Below the pieces are notes generated by a model that was given only the letters and a program-made list of their open reading frames with translations, was not told the DNA's origin and ran no database searches. This document shows, in pieces, positions 12,476 through 26,600 of a stretch of DNA of 43,130 bases. Origin of the DNA: Dipetalonema caudispina (taxonomy: Eukaryota; Nematoda; Chromadorea; Rhabditida; Onchocercidae); contig JABVXV010000438.1 of assembly GCA_013365325.1 (NCBI GenBank), forward strand, positions 1-43,130, given 5' to 3'. Every line of letters begins with the position of its first letter. Position 1 is the stretch's first letter. The position numbers were made by a program, and so were the translations under genes.

Positions 12476-12570
12476 TGAAAATGAAAGAAAGAAAAAGCAA
12501 TCATTATAAAATTACTATAGCATATTTATCTATCCAAAATCACATTTCAATGAAATTGATCTCATTGAAG

Positions 12571-12783
12571 TGATAACAGTCCGTGTTAGTAATAACATTT
12601 TACCAATGATTTTTGCATACGATTTGCTAATGATAATTTTTGAAACAATTCAACTAATCAGTTGATAATTCCGGAACTGATCCTTTGATAGCTTTAATGT
12701 TAGTTCATTGATAACTTTTAAAATTAATTCGATAACATTTAAGTTAATTGTTTGATAATTTCAAATTCGATTTCTTTTGATAA
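12571..12783 (+). promoter_or_regulatory. Cluster of TGATAA motifs at ~23-bp spacing
   Basis: TGATAA or close variants (TGATAG, CGATAA) start at 12571, 12631, 12663, 12686, 12709, 12730, 12753 and 12778. The last six are 21-25 bp apart. TGATAA is the core site of nematode GATA factors such as the ELT intestinal regulators. The cluster lies about 1.7 kb upstream of the minus-strand gene starting at 10970. It could instead be a decayed ~23-bp tandem repeat. Confidence 0.4.
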
Positions 12784-15700
12784 TTTTAAAATGATACCCT
12801 AATAAGTTATAAAACGAAAAAAAAAATAAAAGAATTATAGAAATAAACAAAACAAGACTATAACTCATTCTTTGGTGTATTTTTCACATAGTAAATCATA
12901 TTAATGTCTTCCTTGTTAAGATCATAATTAATTACCATTCAAATATAAGATAACATTGATAAATTTTGTTAATCTGAACAAGATATCATTGATAAAATAG
13001 ATTATCCAATTCATATCCGCTAGTATCTTTAATCAATCCTAATGAATCGACTGGAAAATTAATGATTCAAATAGTTGATAGCGATTTTGTAAGTTTTCAA
13101 ACCTTCCTATCAAAAAACTAAATTAACAATTAATCATCTAATTAATATCTTACTAATAAATTATGGTTTAAATTAAATGCATTTTTATTCAATATTTTAG
13201 CAAAAATTTTTCTTCTTTTTAAAATAATTTAATTAAAAATAATTAATTTCTTAGAATAGAAAATTCATTTCTTTAAAACAAAGAAATATTTTTATTACAT
13301 TTTAAAGTTTACAAAAAAAGAAAGAGAGAGAAGAAATTCACATTATCACTCCTACATTATTTCATTATGGTTTATTAATAACCTTATCTTCTTCCATTAC
13401 TCTTCTAATATTAAATTTTTTTTTTTTTACAAATTATTGAAACATAAATTTAATAGGTTAATCACTTATGAAATATATTGATCTAATATATAAATAAATG
13501 TATTATTAATAATCAGCATATTGGACCAATATTTAAGTAGCTGAGGGAATCCAAATAAATCAGTAAATTTGTTATATAATAGATAAACAAAATAAATTTA
13601 CTTATTTATATAATGTTCCCATCATATCAATTCAATTAATGATTGAAATCAAATTGCTGATGTTTAATGAAATTAATTTTTATTGTTCAAAATTTAAAAG
13701 TCCTATCTAGTAAGCTCTTCTCCTTAACATTTATGATCAATGCAAATTATTGGAATAGCAAACTTAATTAGAATTTACAAAACTATCATAAATTTCATTG
13801 TTTAATTTCAATATTAAATATTTTGATAGATGATAGAGAGAAATGAAATTTTCTTCTGAGAGTTGTTAAAAATAATTCTTTTTTTTTGCTTTTAATGGAA
13901 CAATTTCTTTTTTTTTTTTCCTTTATATTTTAACTTATACATACATATCCTTAAGATGCATATAATTGATTGTCATTTAATGATCAATGATAGCATGATC
14001 CTTGTTATGATAAGATAACTAATCATATGAAATGTAACAATGATAATTTCTGTAACAAATATATAATTTGCGTTTTATGGTGACAAATGATTGACAAATC
14101 ATTGTCATTGAAACAAGCAGAGTAAGATATGGTCAACAAATCTGTCACCAATTTTATTTCCTAAATTTCTAACAAATATTATTATTTTTCATTTTGAACT
14201 AACAACTAAGATCAATGAGATTTCGTTGCTAATTAAAACCAATTAAGAGATATATTCCTTGCTGCAATAAATATTTTGGTTAATAATTATTGATAAAATT
14301 TTCTATAATTGTTAATCAATATTTTAGCAGATAATGATACATTTCCAGTTTTAAATTTTGGAATAATCTTATTTTTAATTTAATTTGTGTGTCTTATGTA
14401 ATCATAAAAAAGGATTAACAAAAAATGTTTCAAACGATATCATTTGCTTTCGATACAGTCTATTTTAAATTTTTGTTTGAATTAAATTTTTCTTTTTCAA
14501 TTATCATCGTATCCTTTAGACTGATTTTTTTTATGTCTTTTTTTAAAATATTTTGTATATATATATTTCCAAATTTTTTTTTTAAATAAGCATAAATCAG
14601 AATAGAAAAGCATAAATCAAAATGAAATGTAAAAAAAAAATATTTGAAATAAATGATTAAGTTGATATTAATTGATTTGAAAATACACAAAATATTTACA
14701 AATGAATGACACTTTTTTCAATTAAAAAATACAATAAATAATTACTAAATTAAAGTTTGAACAATTTTTTAAAAATAAAAATTGGAAAAAGGTAGCAATA
14801 ATGGATAAAAAAATAATACAATGATAGAGTGATAAAAAAAAAAAAAATAGAAAAAATAAAAAGGAAATGAGTGGAATCAAAAGGATACAGTAAAGAAATT
14901 CAGAATGATAATTTAAAAAAAAAAAAAGAATGAAGGAAGGAAAAAGAAAGGAATGAATGAAAAGATTGTGATAGAGAAAGGCTAAAATAGAAAAAGAATG
15001 ATGATGGGTAAGTAAATCGGGGTGATTGTAATGTGGAAAATATTCTCTTAAATCGCTTCTGCATCATTTTTCTTGTTTTTCTGCTTTTTTAGAAAAAAAA
15101 AAAAAAAAAAAAGATGTAAAATAAAATTTTCTGGTTCGAGAAAAAGGAAATGATCAATGAATGAGGAATCATGTTTCGGTTATTCATAAAACCAGTTTCT
15201 ATTAATAATGTATGAGCAATAATAATGTTAATAATAGCTATCTTCTTATTTCTGTTACATTGTCGGAATCATTTAAAGCGAATAATAAGTTTTCAAGTTG
15301 ATAATTTCAAATTAATCAACAATTATATATGTATAAATATATAAATTTCAAAAAGATTTCTTTTAAATTAATAAAAATGTTAGGAAAGAAAAAGAGGAAA
15401 ATATTAAACAACGATTATAAATGAGAAAAATATATTAAATGAAATTTTTCATTTTTTTGAAATTTCCCTTATGCATGAAATAAAAGAAAGGTGATAAGTT
15501 TGGAAATATCAGCCATTAATTAGTTAATTAATTGACATTTCATATCATTTTAAACAGTTTATTAAATTAAAATGATAATATTCTTTCGAAAAATCATTGT
15601 AATAAAATGATTTACAAAGAATTGATGATTCTTTTCCATTTTTTTTTAGCAAATTTGCAATTCCAAATAGATTCCTTGTTGCTATTTGACTTCTGATATC

Positions 15701-17100
15701 AATCATTTTATCAAATATTTCTTTTGACGGTATTATGGAGATGAAATCACCATATGATAAAAAAATTTCTGATAACATTCATAATACTATCAAATAATTA
15801 CGGTTGTTTTTGAATGCAATAAGTTTTTTGCAAATTAAGGTATGAAATTCTGAGAAATTTGGAAAATGGAGTATTAGCAAAATATTGAAATTGAGATCAA
15901 TTGCAAACAAATTGTTCAATTGAAATGAAGAGTGAAAAATTATCAAATGATATCAATTATATCAGCAGTAAAGTGAAATAGTTGAATGTCTAATCAATGA
16001 GACAAATTGTCTATTAAAATAAAAAGAAACAGATTGTTAATTTTCTCTAAGTGCACACTATGATCATTGTAACTGAAAGAATTAAATTAACTGATATGTT
16101 TATGTTAAATGACAGCTAAATTTAAGAATGGAAAAATTAGCAAAAATTGAAGTTCAAAGTCAAACAATTATCAAGGAAAGGATTGAAAGGAGGAAAATCG
16201 ATGTTATACCAACGATGTCGAAGAAGAATCTGGTGATCATTTATATTAATAGAATAAAAATTGATAGCCTAGTTAATTTCACTTGATTTCAATTATTAAA
16301 TATTTGATTACAAATTATCATTTCAATTGATCATCTTTTGCAAATTAAATTGAATTCAATTCAATTTCCTTTTTTCAAACATTACTTTTTTAATTTTCAT
16401 TTCTTAAATTTATTACAATACCGCGATTGAAATCATTAATTTCAACGATTGATTTATTCTAAATTACAAATGATACTTCAAGAAAAAGTATGCTTTAATT
16501 GAAATAGGAATATACTAAATATTTTTCATCGAAATTAAAAATTTTTATGATAATATTACATCATATTTTATTTTAGTAACATTCAATTATTATCCGTTAG
16601 AATGAAGCAAAAGACAAAAAATAGTTTTTTTTTTTCAAAGAAAAAAAAAAAGAAAATTAGGAAGAGGAAATATTAAATAATAATTCTAAAATAATAATAG
16701 GTAACAAATAAAAACAGAAATTACATTTAATATGAAGTTAACAAATTGAATTTGCATTATTCGATAAGTACAAATAATCGAAAACAAAAACAAAGATGAA
16801 ACATAACGAAATAAAATAAACAAGCATAAAAATCGGTTCAAAAAAAAAAAAATAAAAAAAAAGACGAGAAATTTTTGATATCATTTCTTAAATTAATTAT
16901 AGAAAAAATAAATTTAGGATGAAATTAAATAATAAACGTTTGAATAATGATAATTTCGATTTAACTGTTCTTCATTATCTTATTACAACTATTAGTTATG
17001 AGTTGTTTGATCAGTGTCCGCTAAAGAGGTAATAATAATAGTTCATCCGTCCATATCTGTCAAATCATCATATCAAACCATTTTCCACTTTATCACTGAA

Positions 17101-17169
17101 GATTAAGAGGAAGAAGAAGATGAAGAAGAAGAAGAGGAAGAAGAAGAAAAAGAAGAAGAAGAAGAAGAC
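17101..17169. repeat. (GAA)n/(GAG) purine tract
   Basis: About 69 bases of almost uninterrupted purines built from GAA, GAG and GAT triplets. Such purine-pyrimidine tracts can form triplex DNA; no gene covers it. Confidence 0.9.
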
Positions 17170-17794
17170 AAAATTATTGAAGGTCAATGTACCATACATT
17201 TCTATTCCAGTATCGAAATCATTCACCAACTAATATCATTATCAATTTGATGATGAAAATGATGGCGGTTGATGATAAAAGGTAACAATCGGTACACGAC
17301 AAACCATTTCGTTTATATCGTTAAATTGCAAAATGTAACAAATAGTTGAAAATTTTGAAAAAAAAAAAAGAATATCATCAAAATAAAATATCATAAAATA
17401 GCTATTATAATATGCTTATATAAATATTATTCGCATAATGACTATGATCACAAATATGAAAACTTTTTGAAAATTTATCAAACAAATTTTAAAATTATAT
17501 GAAAAAAAGGTAAATATTGAAAGGTTATTTGAAGTTTTAATTGTTATGTGTAAAAAGACTGAAATTAAGATTTGAGAAAAAGAAAACGAAAAAAATAAGT
17601 AATATTTTTCATATAATTGTTTAGATAAAACTAAATGAAATTTCCAAAAAAAAAAAAGAATTGAAAAAAAAAATGTTAGTTAAAAATTGATAGAATTGAT
17701 CATTTTTAGATGAAAGATATCATTTAGCTTTACTAAAATTTCTTCAATTTTCTTCCATCTATTCATGATCTCAAAAATGGACAAAATCTCACAA

Positions 17795-17926
17795 TAATAT
17801 TCTTAAGTACTGATTTATTTAAATTACTCGCATTTGTTATCAGTATTCATATTCTGAGATTAATATTCTTAAGTACTGATTTATTTAAATTACTCGCATT
17901 TGTTATCAGTATTCATATTCTGAAAT
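17795..17926. repeat. 66-bp perfect-register tandem duplication
   Basis: The unit beginning TAATATTCTTAAGTACTGAT at 17795 is repeated at 17861. The copies differ at one base near the end (CTGAGAT versus CTGAAAT). The near identity implies a recent duplication. Confidence 0.95.
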
Positions 17927-18687
17927 ACTGATGTCAAAAGCTAAGAAATTTAGTTCAATTGAAATAAATATATGGCACAAAAATTTGTTGAACTTCGTAT
18001 GTCCACAAAAGAAAGGGATACCGCTTCCGCATTTTACTAAAGATGAATAGTGGTGCATTGTAAAAAGAAACTGCAAAATCATTGAGATGCATTGAAAAAT
18101 CATTTTCGGATGTCAGTAAATTTTGCTTTTTTTTTTTTCCTTTTATGGGTTAAAAAAAAAAAAAAAAAAAAAATAAAAATAAAAAATGTATGAAAATAAA
18201 TGACACTAAGGATAACGTGATCATACATATCAAAGGAGGGCAATGAAAATTTTTTATGGAGATTAATACTGTGTTCATTTTTAATGAAAATAAGTAGAAC
18301 TGAGCTGAATAACAACGCCAACTTTTTTTCTTTTTTTTTTCTTTTTGTTTATTTGTTTATTTATTCTTTTAAAATTTCTTTCATCTAAAATAATAAGATA
18401 AGTACTGGGAAGTCATAAATTGTTAGTTATTATTGGAATGATATGATAGTGTTATATCATTGATAACATATCAGACAAAAGGATAAATAAACTATGACAG
18501 TTAGTAATGGTAGTAATGATATGGTAATATTGTGCTATTAAATTGTCACTGATAATATATCAGACAGATCGATCGATAATATGGTATGATGATATTGTCA
18601 TTGACATATCGTGATAACATATCAAACAATGAATTGTAATCATTTAATGATTGCAACAATTAATTAAATTTCAGAAGGATTTTTGAA

Positions 18688-18768
18688 ATGAAACTTGAAA
18701 TTCTTCCTCTTGTACTTGCTCTCTCACCCTTTTTGTCCGTCCTATTCCTCTTCAAGCTTTCCTTTTAG
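18688..18768 (+). CDS. Candidate short ORF, 26 aa, signal-peptide-like (speculative)
   Basis: ATG at 18688 opens a 26-codon frame ending in TAG at 18766, reading MKLEILPLVLALSPFLSVLF and a further six residues. It is strongly hydrophobic after a Lys, like a signal peptide or membrane anchor. A TTTCAG acceptor lies 14 bases upstream of the ATG (AG at 18673-18674), and the patch is less AT-rich than its flanks. No downstream exon was found. It could be a first exon, a microprotein or chance. Confidence 0.2.
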   Translation: MKLEILPLVLALSPFLSVLFLFKLSF

Positions 18769-19431
18769 CAAAACCGGAAAATGAATTAAATACAGAAATT
18801 GAAAAAAAAAAAAAGAAATCATCCTTTCTTTAAATCCAAAACTTTCAAAAACTGCTTCCCAACCTTTTATCTTATAAAGTTTTTTCATTTTCTTCTTTTT
18901 TTCTCAAACATAAATGAATTATTCATTTCAGGTTTACACGGAAATTTTAAAGAAGTCTTACAAAATTATTAAGATTGTAAAATAAACAATTTTGAATATT
19001 CGATTTTTTCCATTTGTAGCAAAACAAATCAAATTTCGAAATTTTTCTTTCTTTTTTTCCTCTTTTTTTTTCATTTTTTTGAAAATGTGTAATATAACGG
19101 AAAATGAAAATTTTTTGCTTTTTTATTTATTTTTGTTGATAAGTTGTTAATAGGATAAAATGATTGCGCCTATAATCAACTCAATCCTATCATTTCAACA
19201 ACTTCACACCATTCGTTAATTGGAGATTGTTAGGGCTGAATGGCAATATCACAAAAATTCCTTATTCATTTCTTAGAATTGTAAATTATTTCATGTTGTC
19301 AAATAAGTTTGAATTTGTTCAAAAAAAAAAAAACTGAAACTGTAAATCTATAAAATTCTCTGCCAACCTAAACATACATTTCATCAAATGTCATTTCTTG
19401 TATATGAATTATAACTTTAGTAATATTCCCG

Positions 19432-19464
19432 AAAAAAAAAAAAAAAAAAATTTTTTTTTTTTTT
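19432..19464. repeat. A19-T14 palindromic homopolymer block
   Basis: Nineteen A followed directly by fourteen T. This is a rigid, self-complementary element, typical of nucleosome-poor DNA and prone to sequencing error. Confidence 0.9.
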
Positions 19465-19560
19465 AGAACACATTTTTATTCCGTAGTGTATGTTTTATCT
19501 GGCTACCTTTCTTCCTAAATCCGAATGGATGACCTCAATTTTTGTTTGTTCTGTAATTTT

Positions 19561-19562
<2 letters not shown>

Positions 19563-19592
<30 letters not shown>
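19563..19592. repeat. T30 homopolymer
   Basis: Thirty consecutive T, the longest run of one base in the window. Confidence 0.9.
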
Positions 19593-19596
<4 letters not shown>

Positions 19597-20935
19597 AAAT
19601 TGTATAATGTTCTTCCTTATCATCAAACAAAAAAAAAGAAAAGAAAAAAAAAATCCAAAAAAATTACTGTAATATAATAATGAGGAAAAGAGAGAAGAAA
19701 AAATAAATAATATTTTAAAATTAGCTATAAATAAAAGTGCTTATATTAAATTGTATCGAATGATAACAAATGAATATTTTAATTAAAATTTAAATTTAGA
19801 CTTAATCTCTTTCTATGTTAATAGACTACTACTACTACATATATATACATATAATTGGATCTATATTATTAATTGTTAGTATGAAATAGCATAAATTCTC
19901 AAATACAGTTAAATTAATGAAACAATAAGAAGATGAATGTAAAGATGGAAAACATCATTGCTACCTCATACTATTTATGATATGATAATAATTTAATTTT
20001 TGATTATGTAAATTTATATTGCACCAATAATAAGAAATGAATAAGTTATTTAACAAATGAATTTCGTATCGGAATTTAATTTCTTCAACAATGCAACAAA
20101 TTAGATTTTGAATTCAATAATTTAGGCAGAATTTTGTAGTGATTGCAATTTCTAAATAAACTTAGTACATTAGGTATGGGTGAAATTGATTTAAGTTTAA
20201 AAAACAAAAAAACATTCGATATAGGAATGACTCAAACTTACAAATTTTTTGTTTTATGTTATGTTTACTTTCGATAAATTAGCATTAATTGCCTATTGTT
20301 GGTAATTTTCTGAATCGGGCAACTTAATTTGAGTAGGTAATTGTCAAGGAGAAGTTGACAGTCCTTATTATTTAAACTTTAAATGATGGAATTCAAACTT
20401 AAATCCTTAAGGACGATATTAAATGTCATTACAACAAGTTAAAATCTTGGATTAAATCAAAAAGCTGTCATTCGTAACCTATAAATCCATTGATCATAAT
20501 TATCATTTTAAATATACATCAGATAGCTTGTAGTATCTAAATTCTATGGATTGGATTTAATTGGGTGTGAAAAAATTATGCATACATAAAATCTGATGGA
20601 TTAAAATTTCCGCGCAAACATATTCAGCAAAAAGCAGTAAGAGTGAAAAATTTATGAAATATTATAAGGAAAATGGAAAGAATAATTATGAATATCCAAT
20701 CAAGCGCAGGAAAAAATACAAAATAACGTTGTGTAGAATCAAAAGAGTTCAAGTGACATTTTTTAAAATTTAATACATCAAAAATATAGCAGATGACCAG
20801 AAAATTGCAATGAAAATTTAAGAGATTGTAAAAATAGCACAGAAAATGTTACAAAAGAACAATCAAGACATTTTCAAAATTTTTCCGAAATTAAGAACTA
20901 ATTAACATACAAATCTTTGTACATGTATTGAAATT

Positions 20936-20980
20936 ATCGAGAATACGGAAATATCCATGCGATATTTCCGTATTCTCGAT
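20936..20980. repeat. Perfect hairpin: 20-bp arms, 5-base loop
   Basis: Arms 20936-20955 and 20961-20980 are exact reverse complements around CATGC. A related CCATACGATATT follows at 20986. The stem contains several GC pairs and is more stable than random AT-rich palindromes here. It lies in the gene-free interval. Confidence 0.92.
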
Positions 20981-23695
20981 GATTCCATACGATATTCAAG
21001 TAATTTTTTTTTAAAAATCACCAGATACCTTGCGATACACCCTCAAGAGCTATTTCCAAATATCATTATTATCATCAGAAGAAATTTTCAGGATAATCTA
21101 TGAATCAAAAAAAAAAAACACACGTATGACACGTCATTTCTGCACGGAAGTAAAGAGGTTTACGTGAGTGATATTCACGTTATTTTAGAGAAAATATACA
21201 GTTATATTTGTAGAAATAAAAGAAATATTGAGGAATTGTTCAAAATTAGAAACGAAGCAATTTTTAATGAAAATGTAAATGGATGCCATCCTGTAAAGAT
21301 TCTCAAATGATATACAAACTTTCATATTTACAGATAAATCAAACATCTTAAAATACCTTGAAAAACGGATGATACGAATGGATCAATAAATCAATAAACA
21401 AATTTATGCTTCTAAAGAAATAATTTCAAAATATTGTAAGCTTAAATCAATGCAAAACATTTGTATTGACTAGTTAAGTAATTCACTTAGATCTACTTCA
21501 GTGATTTATCTTCCTAGATCAGTTCACTATGATCATTACAAGATGTCAACTCGTTCTCGAAGATGTCAAGTTTTCTTCAAACGGTGAGAAAGTAAATTCG
21601 CTTCCTATTTATCAGCATTACTGAAAGTATCTGATCATTTCCTGATGATAGCATATAGATATGCTTGTGAACTCCATTGTTAACGATTAATATTTTGCAG
21701 AAGAATAAAATATCACAATTTTTCAAAGAATTAAAAATTTTCCTACAAATTAGTTGAAAAATAATTTTATTGAATTTTATTGATTGTTCCATATTTGTTT
21801 TCGAACTGATCAATGATATATCATTTGAACATGTGTTTTTTTTTTTTTTTTTTTCAACCAATTATTCTAAATAAATGTTACACAATTATTTACTTTAGTC
21901 TAGCAATATTTGATTGAATATGATTGATAAAGTCACATATCGTTAGATTCACTTGATCAAGTCATTAAACACATCATCAAATAGATGATAATATGACTAT
22001 AATCTCCCGAAATCCAAATTTCAGCTCATAAAATTGATTTTACCCAAGTATCACACCCAAACATCCAATAAATCTACATCGATGCGATTGCATGTTAACC
22101 AATTTTTTCAGATTTGCAAATGAAATTTTTATTGTAAATATAGATCATCGGTATTTCCACCAAATTACTATTGTTAAATTCTAACGTTGATGATAATAGC
22201 ACTGCTCAATTATACCACTACCGTAATGTTTTCGATTTCATTTATCGTAATCGAAAATAATAACCAGTCTTGATGTCATTTGGGAGTATATGATATTCAA
22301 ATGATGGACAAAAACGTTTACTTAAATGTGTAATTGATATTCCAACACCAAAATTATCATTTTTACAATTTAATGGTTTGTATTATTCGAAATAATTTCT
22401 CTTAATATTAAACAAATATTTGGTAAGCTTGCAGCAAAATCCACTGTAATAATATGTATTAGCTAGAAATTTGACCGAATATTATTATTACAAAATCAAA
22501 TTTTGATCATTCGTGTGAAAGAAACAAGAATATTCAATGATTCTGTACATTAGTACTCAAAAAATTTGACTAAGCTTGAGCGAAATATTATTACAATCAA
22601 TGTGGTTCTCGTGAATAAATTGTAATTTATTATTTTCTGACAATACTAAAGATTGATTTAGCTAGCTATCACGAAATTCTCAACTTATCCCAAAAGATGG
22701 ATTCTAATTTTCAAGGAAGCTCAAATTAATTTACAGGTCAGATATGATGCGAAATTGAAACGAATCATTTCATAATATTCAGAAAATTTTTATCCTTTCT
22801 TTTTTTTTTTTTTACATACAGAGAAAGTTCAAAATTACAGTAATAACGTTTTGAAATGAATGCATTATATTTGATTTACCATTTGATTAAAACGGGTTCC
22901 ATACTCTGTTCTTTCATCAATGCTATCTCTTTTTAACCTGTAATGATTCTCCTAATGGTTCTGGTATAGTTGTGCTAACATTCTTTTAGTGCATCAAAAT
23001 GTGCACCACAATGACATCCATCTCACATCTTCATTCTTCAGGTCAGATAAAGATTGCTGACATCTATGATTAATCTACGTACCATCAGAATAAACACCAC
23101 AAAGATTAAACGATAAAAAACAATCACAAAGAAATAATGCATTACATTTTGAAACGAAATTAAAACAATATCAAAAATCCTTGGAATACCGAGTTTTTTT
23201 TTTTCTTTTTCTTCTAATAAATACTATTTCTCCGGAATGCTGAACCATTATTTGTATTATTGAACCTGATATTTTTTCATACAAGCGAGTAAATAGGAAG
23301 GAATGTTAGCGTCCGAAATCACTCCATCAGAAAATCAGCGCATATATTATCGAGAATGTAGTCGAATTTCCTGTACAATATGTATCTTAAGAGGTTATGT
23401 AAGTTCCAAATATTTCTTATGGTGCTGGTATTCAAGCTATTAAACTTTGCCAATGGAACAAAGTGTATATCCAACACGAAGATATTCAAAACGCGGATAG
23501 ATACGAACCATGCTCTTCGATCCAGATGCTCTATGAATCTGCAAGCTAATCGGAATAAAGGCTTGCCAAAGCACATATCAGAGAATAAGTCCACAAAAAT
23601 CATAAATCAGAGCATAAATTGTTGTTACACTAAATTCATATGTTGATTTCGGATTAAATTGTAAACACAAAATAATGATACCAGTAAGAGCCACA

Positions 23696-26600
23696 TTAGA
23701 AACCAGTATCATCCATCAATTGATTCGTCCGTCTAAATGCAAATTTCATGATATCGCGCTGTAAAATCGTCTGCTTTTCGGGTGTTAGCATGAAAAAGCA
23801 GGTCTGTAACTGCTGGTAAAACTGTTGTTCCGTAGGTGCCACAGCACTGATGACAGAGGAATCTCCTGTTTTTGGTGATTTTGATGACTGCGCTGATTGC
23901 AATAGCTGCAGTGGTTGTGCCTCAACCAGCAGTTCATTTCCCTGACCTTGCAATTGGTGGGCAAGTAAAGCAATAGTATCAATCACCTTTGAAGTATTGA
24001 CGTCATTTTCCATAGAAATTTCCTTGCGGGTATCTAAAAAATCCGTATGAAATGAATACTAACATTGCGAAAAAAGCAACTAAGTCTAATAATTCGCTGA
24101 ATCTATTCTTGCACATCAAAAAGAACAGATCAATGGCAATAGTTTGTAGATAATACGGAAAACGCAGACGAATAATGAAAAAATTACCTCCAGATTTCCG
24201 AATGTTGTCAATAATGTCTTTCCTGGAAACCCCTGGCTCTGGAGCAGGGCTATTGCTACAGGACTTTCCACCTTCTGGTTCTGATATGAAGAAACTATCA
24301 CTGAAAATAAAGACAGTAGGCATATTTAAAACGAATCGACAATTTTTCGTTTTTTTTTCCTCAATATATTACAATAACAAACTCACAGTGGAATGGAAAT
24401 TCTCGAAAAAAAATCCCGAGGCTGTTCATCCAAATTAATGAATTGACTGTTCAAGTCGTTTAAATGTCTGAGAAGCAGAAAAAATTTACTTGAACTGGAT
24501 TTAATACACCAAATACGATAGTAAACTTAATTAGATATTTTAGCCTGATACTCAAATATTTAAAAGGTACTTAAGTGTATTTAGGATTTGAGAAACAGTT
24601 TTATATATTTAGATGATATCGGTACTTAAAATTTTTGGTTCTAAGCATACCGGATTATTCACATTTTTTTGCAAAATATCATGTTGAAAAAGGTGTCAAA
24701 TACTACTGACAATAAATAAACAAATTATTCTTGAATTTTAAATTACTAATTCAAACATCAGTGGCACATCTAATCTTTTTTCCAATTGCTTAAAAAGGCA
24801 TACCATGCCAAAAACAACATTTTCTCCAAGAAGTATTAAAAAGTATATTCATGAGGAAAAAATATAGGATACTAGATGATTCAAAGCACCTATAAGAAGA
24901 AAATCTTATCATACGCAATGTTTCATCATACTCTTGGACCTGAATTGTTTCTCGAATTCCTATACAACAAAATATAGATTCAAAACACTTAAAATTTTCA
25001 AATATTCATTCATAACACATACTTTCTGTAACAACATGGCAAACATACCGAGCAAATTCCTCTTCCATGACACCATCCAGAAATTTCATTGCATCGAAAT
25101 ATCGTCGATATTTACAATTTCGTGTTGTTCTTGCACCAGGATTCTGCTTTTGCTGTCGTTTCTCATTGGCATACGATCGTCGCAATTGAAGCCATATTTT
25201 TCGACATGTTTCTTCTGTAACATGCAGCATTATATAATAAATAAGGAAAAACTTTGTAAAATGATAGTCTTCTGGAATTGTCAAATTTGAATAGCGAATT
25301 ATAAGCTTCAAGGATTTAATCATACATTTACGCACATTCGACCATATTTATTCAATTACTTCAGCTCAGAGAGCACGTTAACACGATGATTTGAAAAGTA
25401 GTAACATTTAAATGCATGGAACGTTTACTGTCTGCGTGACTTCTGATCAAAATTTATATTTGATAACTGAATGCACTAAATACACTTATTAACACCCATA
25501 CAAACTCATTTTTGCATATTTTGGAACAGAAGACATACAACTGATCTAACAGTACTGTTCCATTTGGACATTATGCATGGGAATAATGAGGAAAAACAGA
25601 ATAAAACTGATTATAAGTAGACAGATTTAAAATGAAGATCAATGTAAGGAATACGTCAGAATTGAAAACACGGAATAACACATTCTATAGGATTTACTAA
25701 GAACCCAAACTATTTTAATTAGAATCAAAATTCAATACCATCAACTTGTTTCAAATCATTTGACATCTCTGCGGCAATGCTCTCCCAGGCTTGCTTCTTT
25801 TTGTTCGTTCGTGTGTGGTATTCTTCAAAGCTGCCATCCCAGAGTATCTCGTTACGTCGAACTAAATCTATGAAACATTCCATTTCAGGACCTGTAATAT
25901 GAATTAATTGTTCGCTTATACAGGAAATTCAAAATTACGTTAATACTGAAAATAATAAAAAACCCATATAACTATTACATTCTCATGCCAAAAAGTAAAG
26001 ATTACAAAAATGATAAAAGAACATTGCAGCAAGAAAATCACAAAAACCTTTGAAAACAAGCACATGTCGCAAATTAGTTGATTTGGTGGATGTTGAAATC
26101 TTCTCACCAAAATCGGTTAAAATGGTCCCATCCTGAAAAAAAAGCGAATTTCCTTCTGAAATACTACAATTGATTTATATATTATATCGAAATTTGCCCA
26201 CGTTCCATTCAGTCACAATACGAAATATGTTATTAATTTCTAGGTTTGTTCAAGAATTAATACAACGACATATATTACTGAAATGAAGCTATATGTATCT
26301 CCATTCAGCATCATCGATTCGGTGATTTTCTCGAAGTGTACGGACAGTTTAGAAAATTTAACCATTCAGTACAGTATGCTTTCCAATAATGAGATGGCTA
26401 TGGTTCCGCAAAAACTGTTTACAATTCCTAAAGCATTTCGTCCAATACATTAAACGAAATGCGTAAATAAACAAATACATAGAAAGATATAACTGTAACC
26501 CATGCCTCGCAGTTCACTGTTACAGAATGACTTGTAGATGGTTCCATAGTAAGAAGCACACCATTACCACAAATTTCCGATAAATCTTCTTCGTTGCCAT

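Larger units (their letters stand above)
10985..23695. other. 12.7-kb stretch with no supported protein gene
   Basis: No multi-exon gene could be assembled on either strand. The region holds AT-rich sequence, long homopolymers, dinucleotide and trinucleotide tracts, a GATA-motif cluster, a tandem duplication and a hairpin (listed separately). The longest open stretches (for example the minus-strand ORF 15778-15545 with KEIFDKMIDIRSQIATRN, and 23603-23319) show no family I know and no convincing splice context. Single unlinked exons cannot be excluded. Confidence 0.6.

Noticed and set aside
12321..12509. 62-codon plus-strand ORF ending in ERERER
   Set aside because: The tail is the GA microsatellite, and the start has no supporting signal or family.
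15545..15778. 77-codon minus-strand ORF (KEIFDKMIDIRSQIATRN)
   Set aside because: Plausible amino-acid composition, but it is a single isolated frame with no neighbouring exon, no acceptor of note and no known family.
23319..23646. Overlapping ORFs on both strands just downstream of the MADF-BESS stop
   Set aside because: Most likely 3' flank or UTR; no recognisable motif and no splice partner with matching phase.
24934..25290. 118-codon plus-strand ORF
   Set aside because: Antisense shadow of MADF-BESS exon 25214-25049 and its introns.
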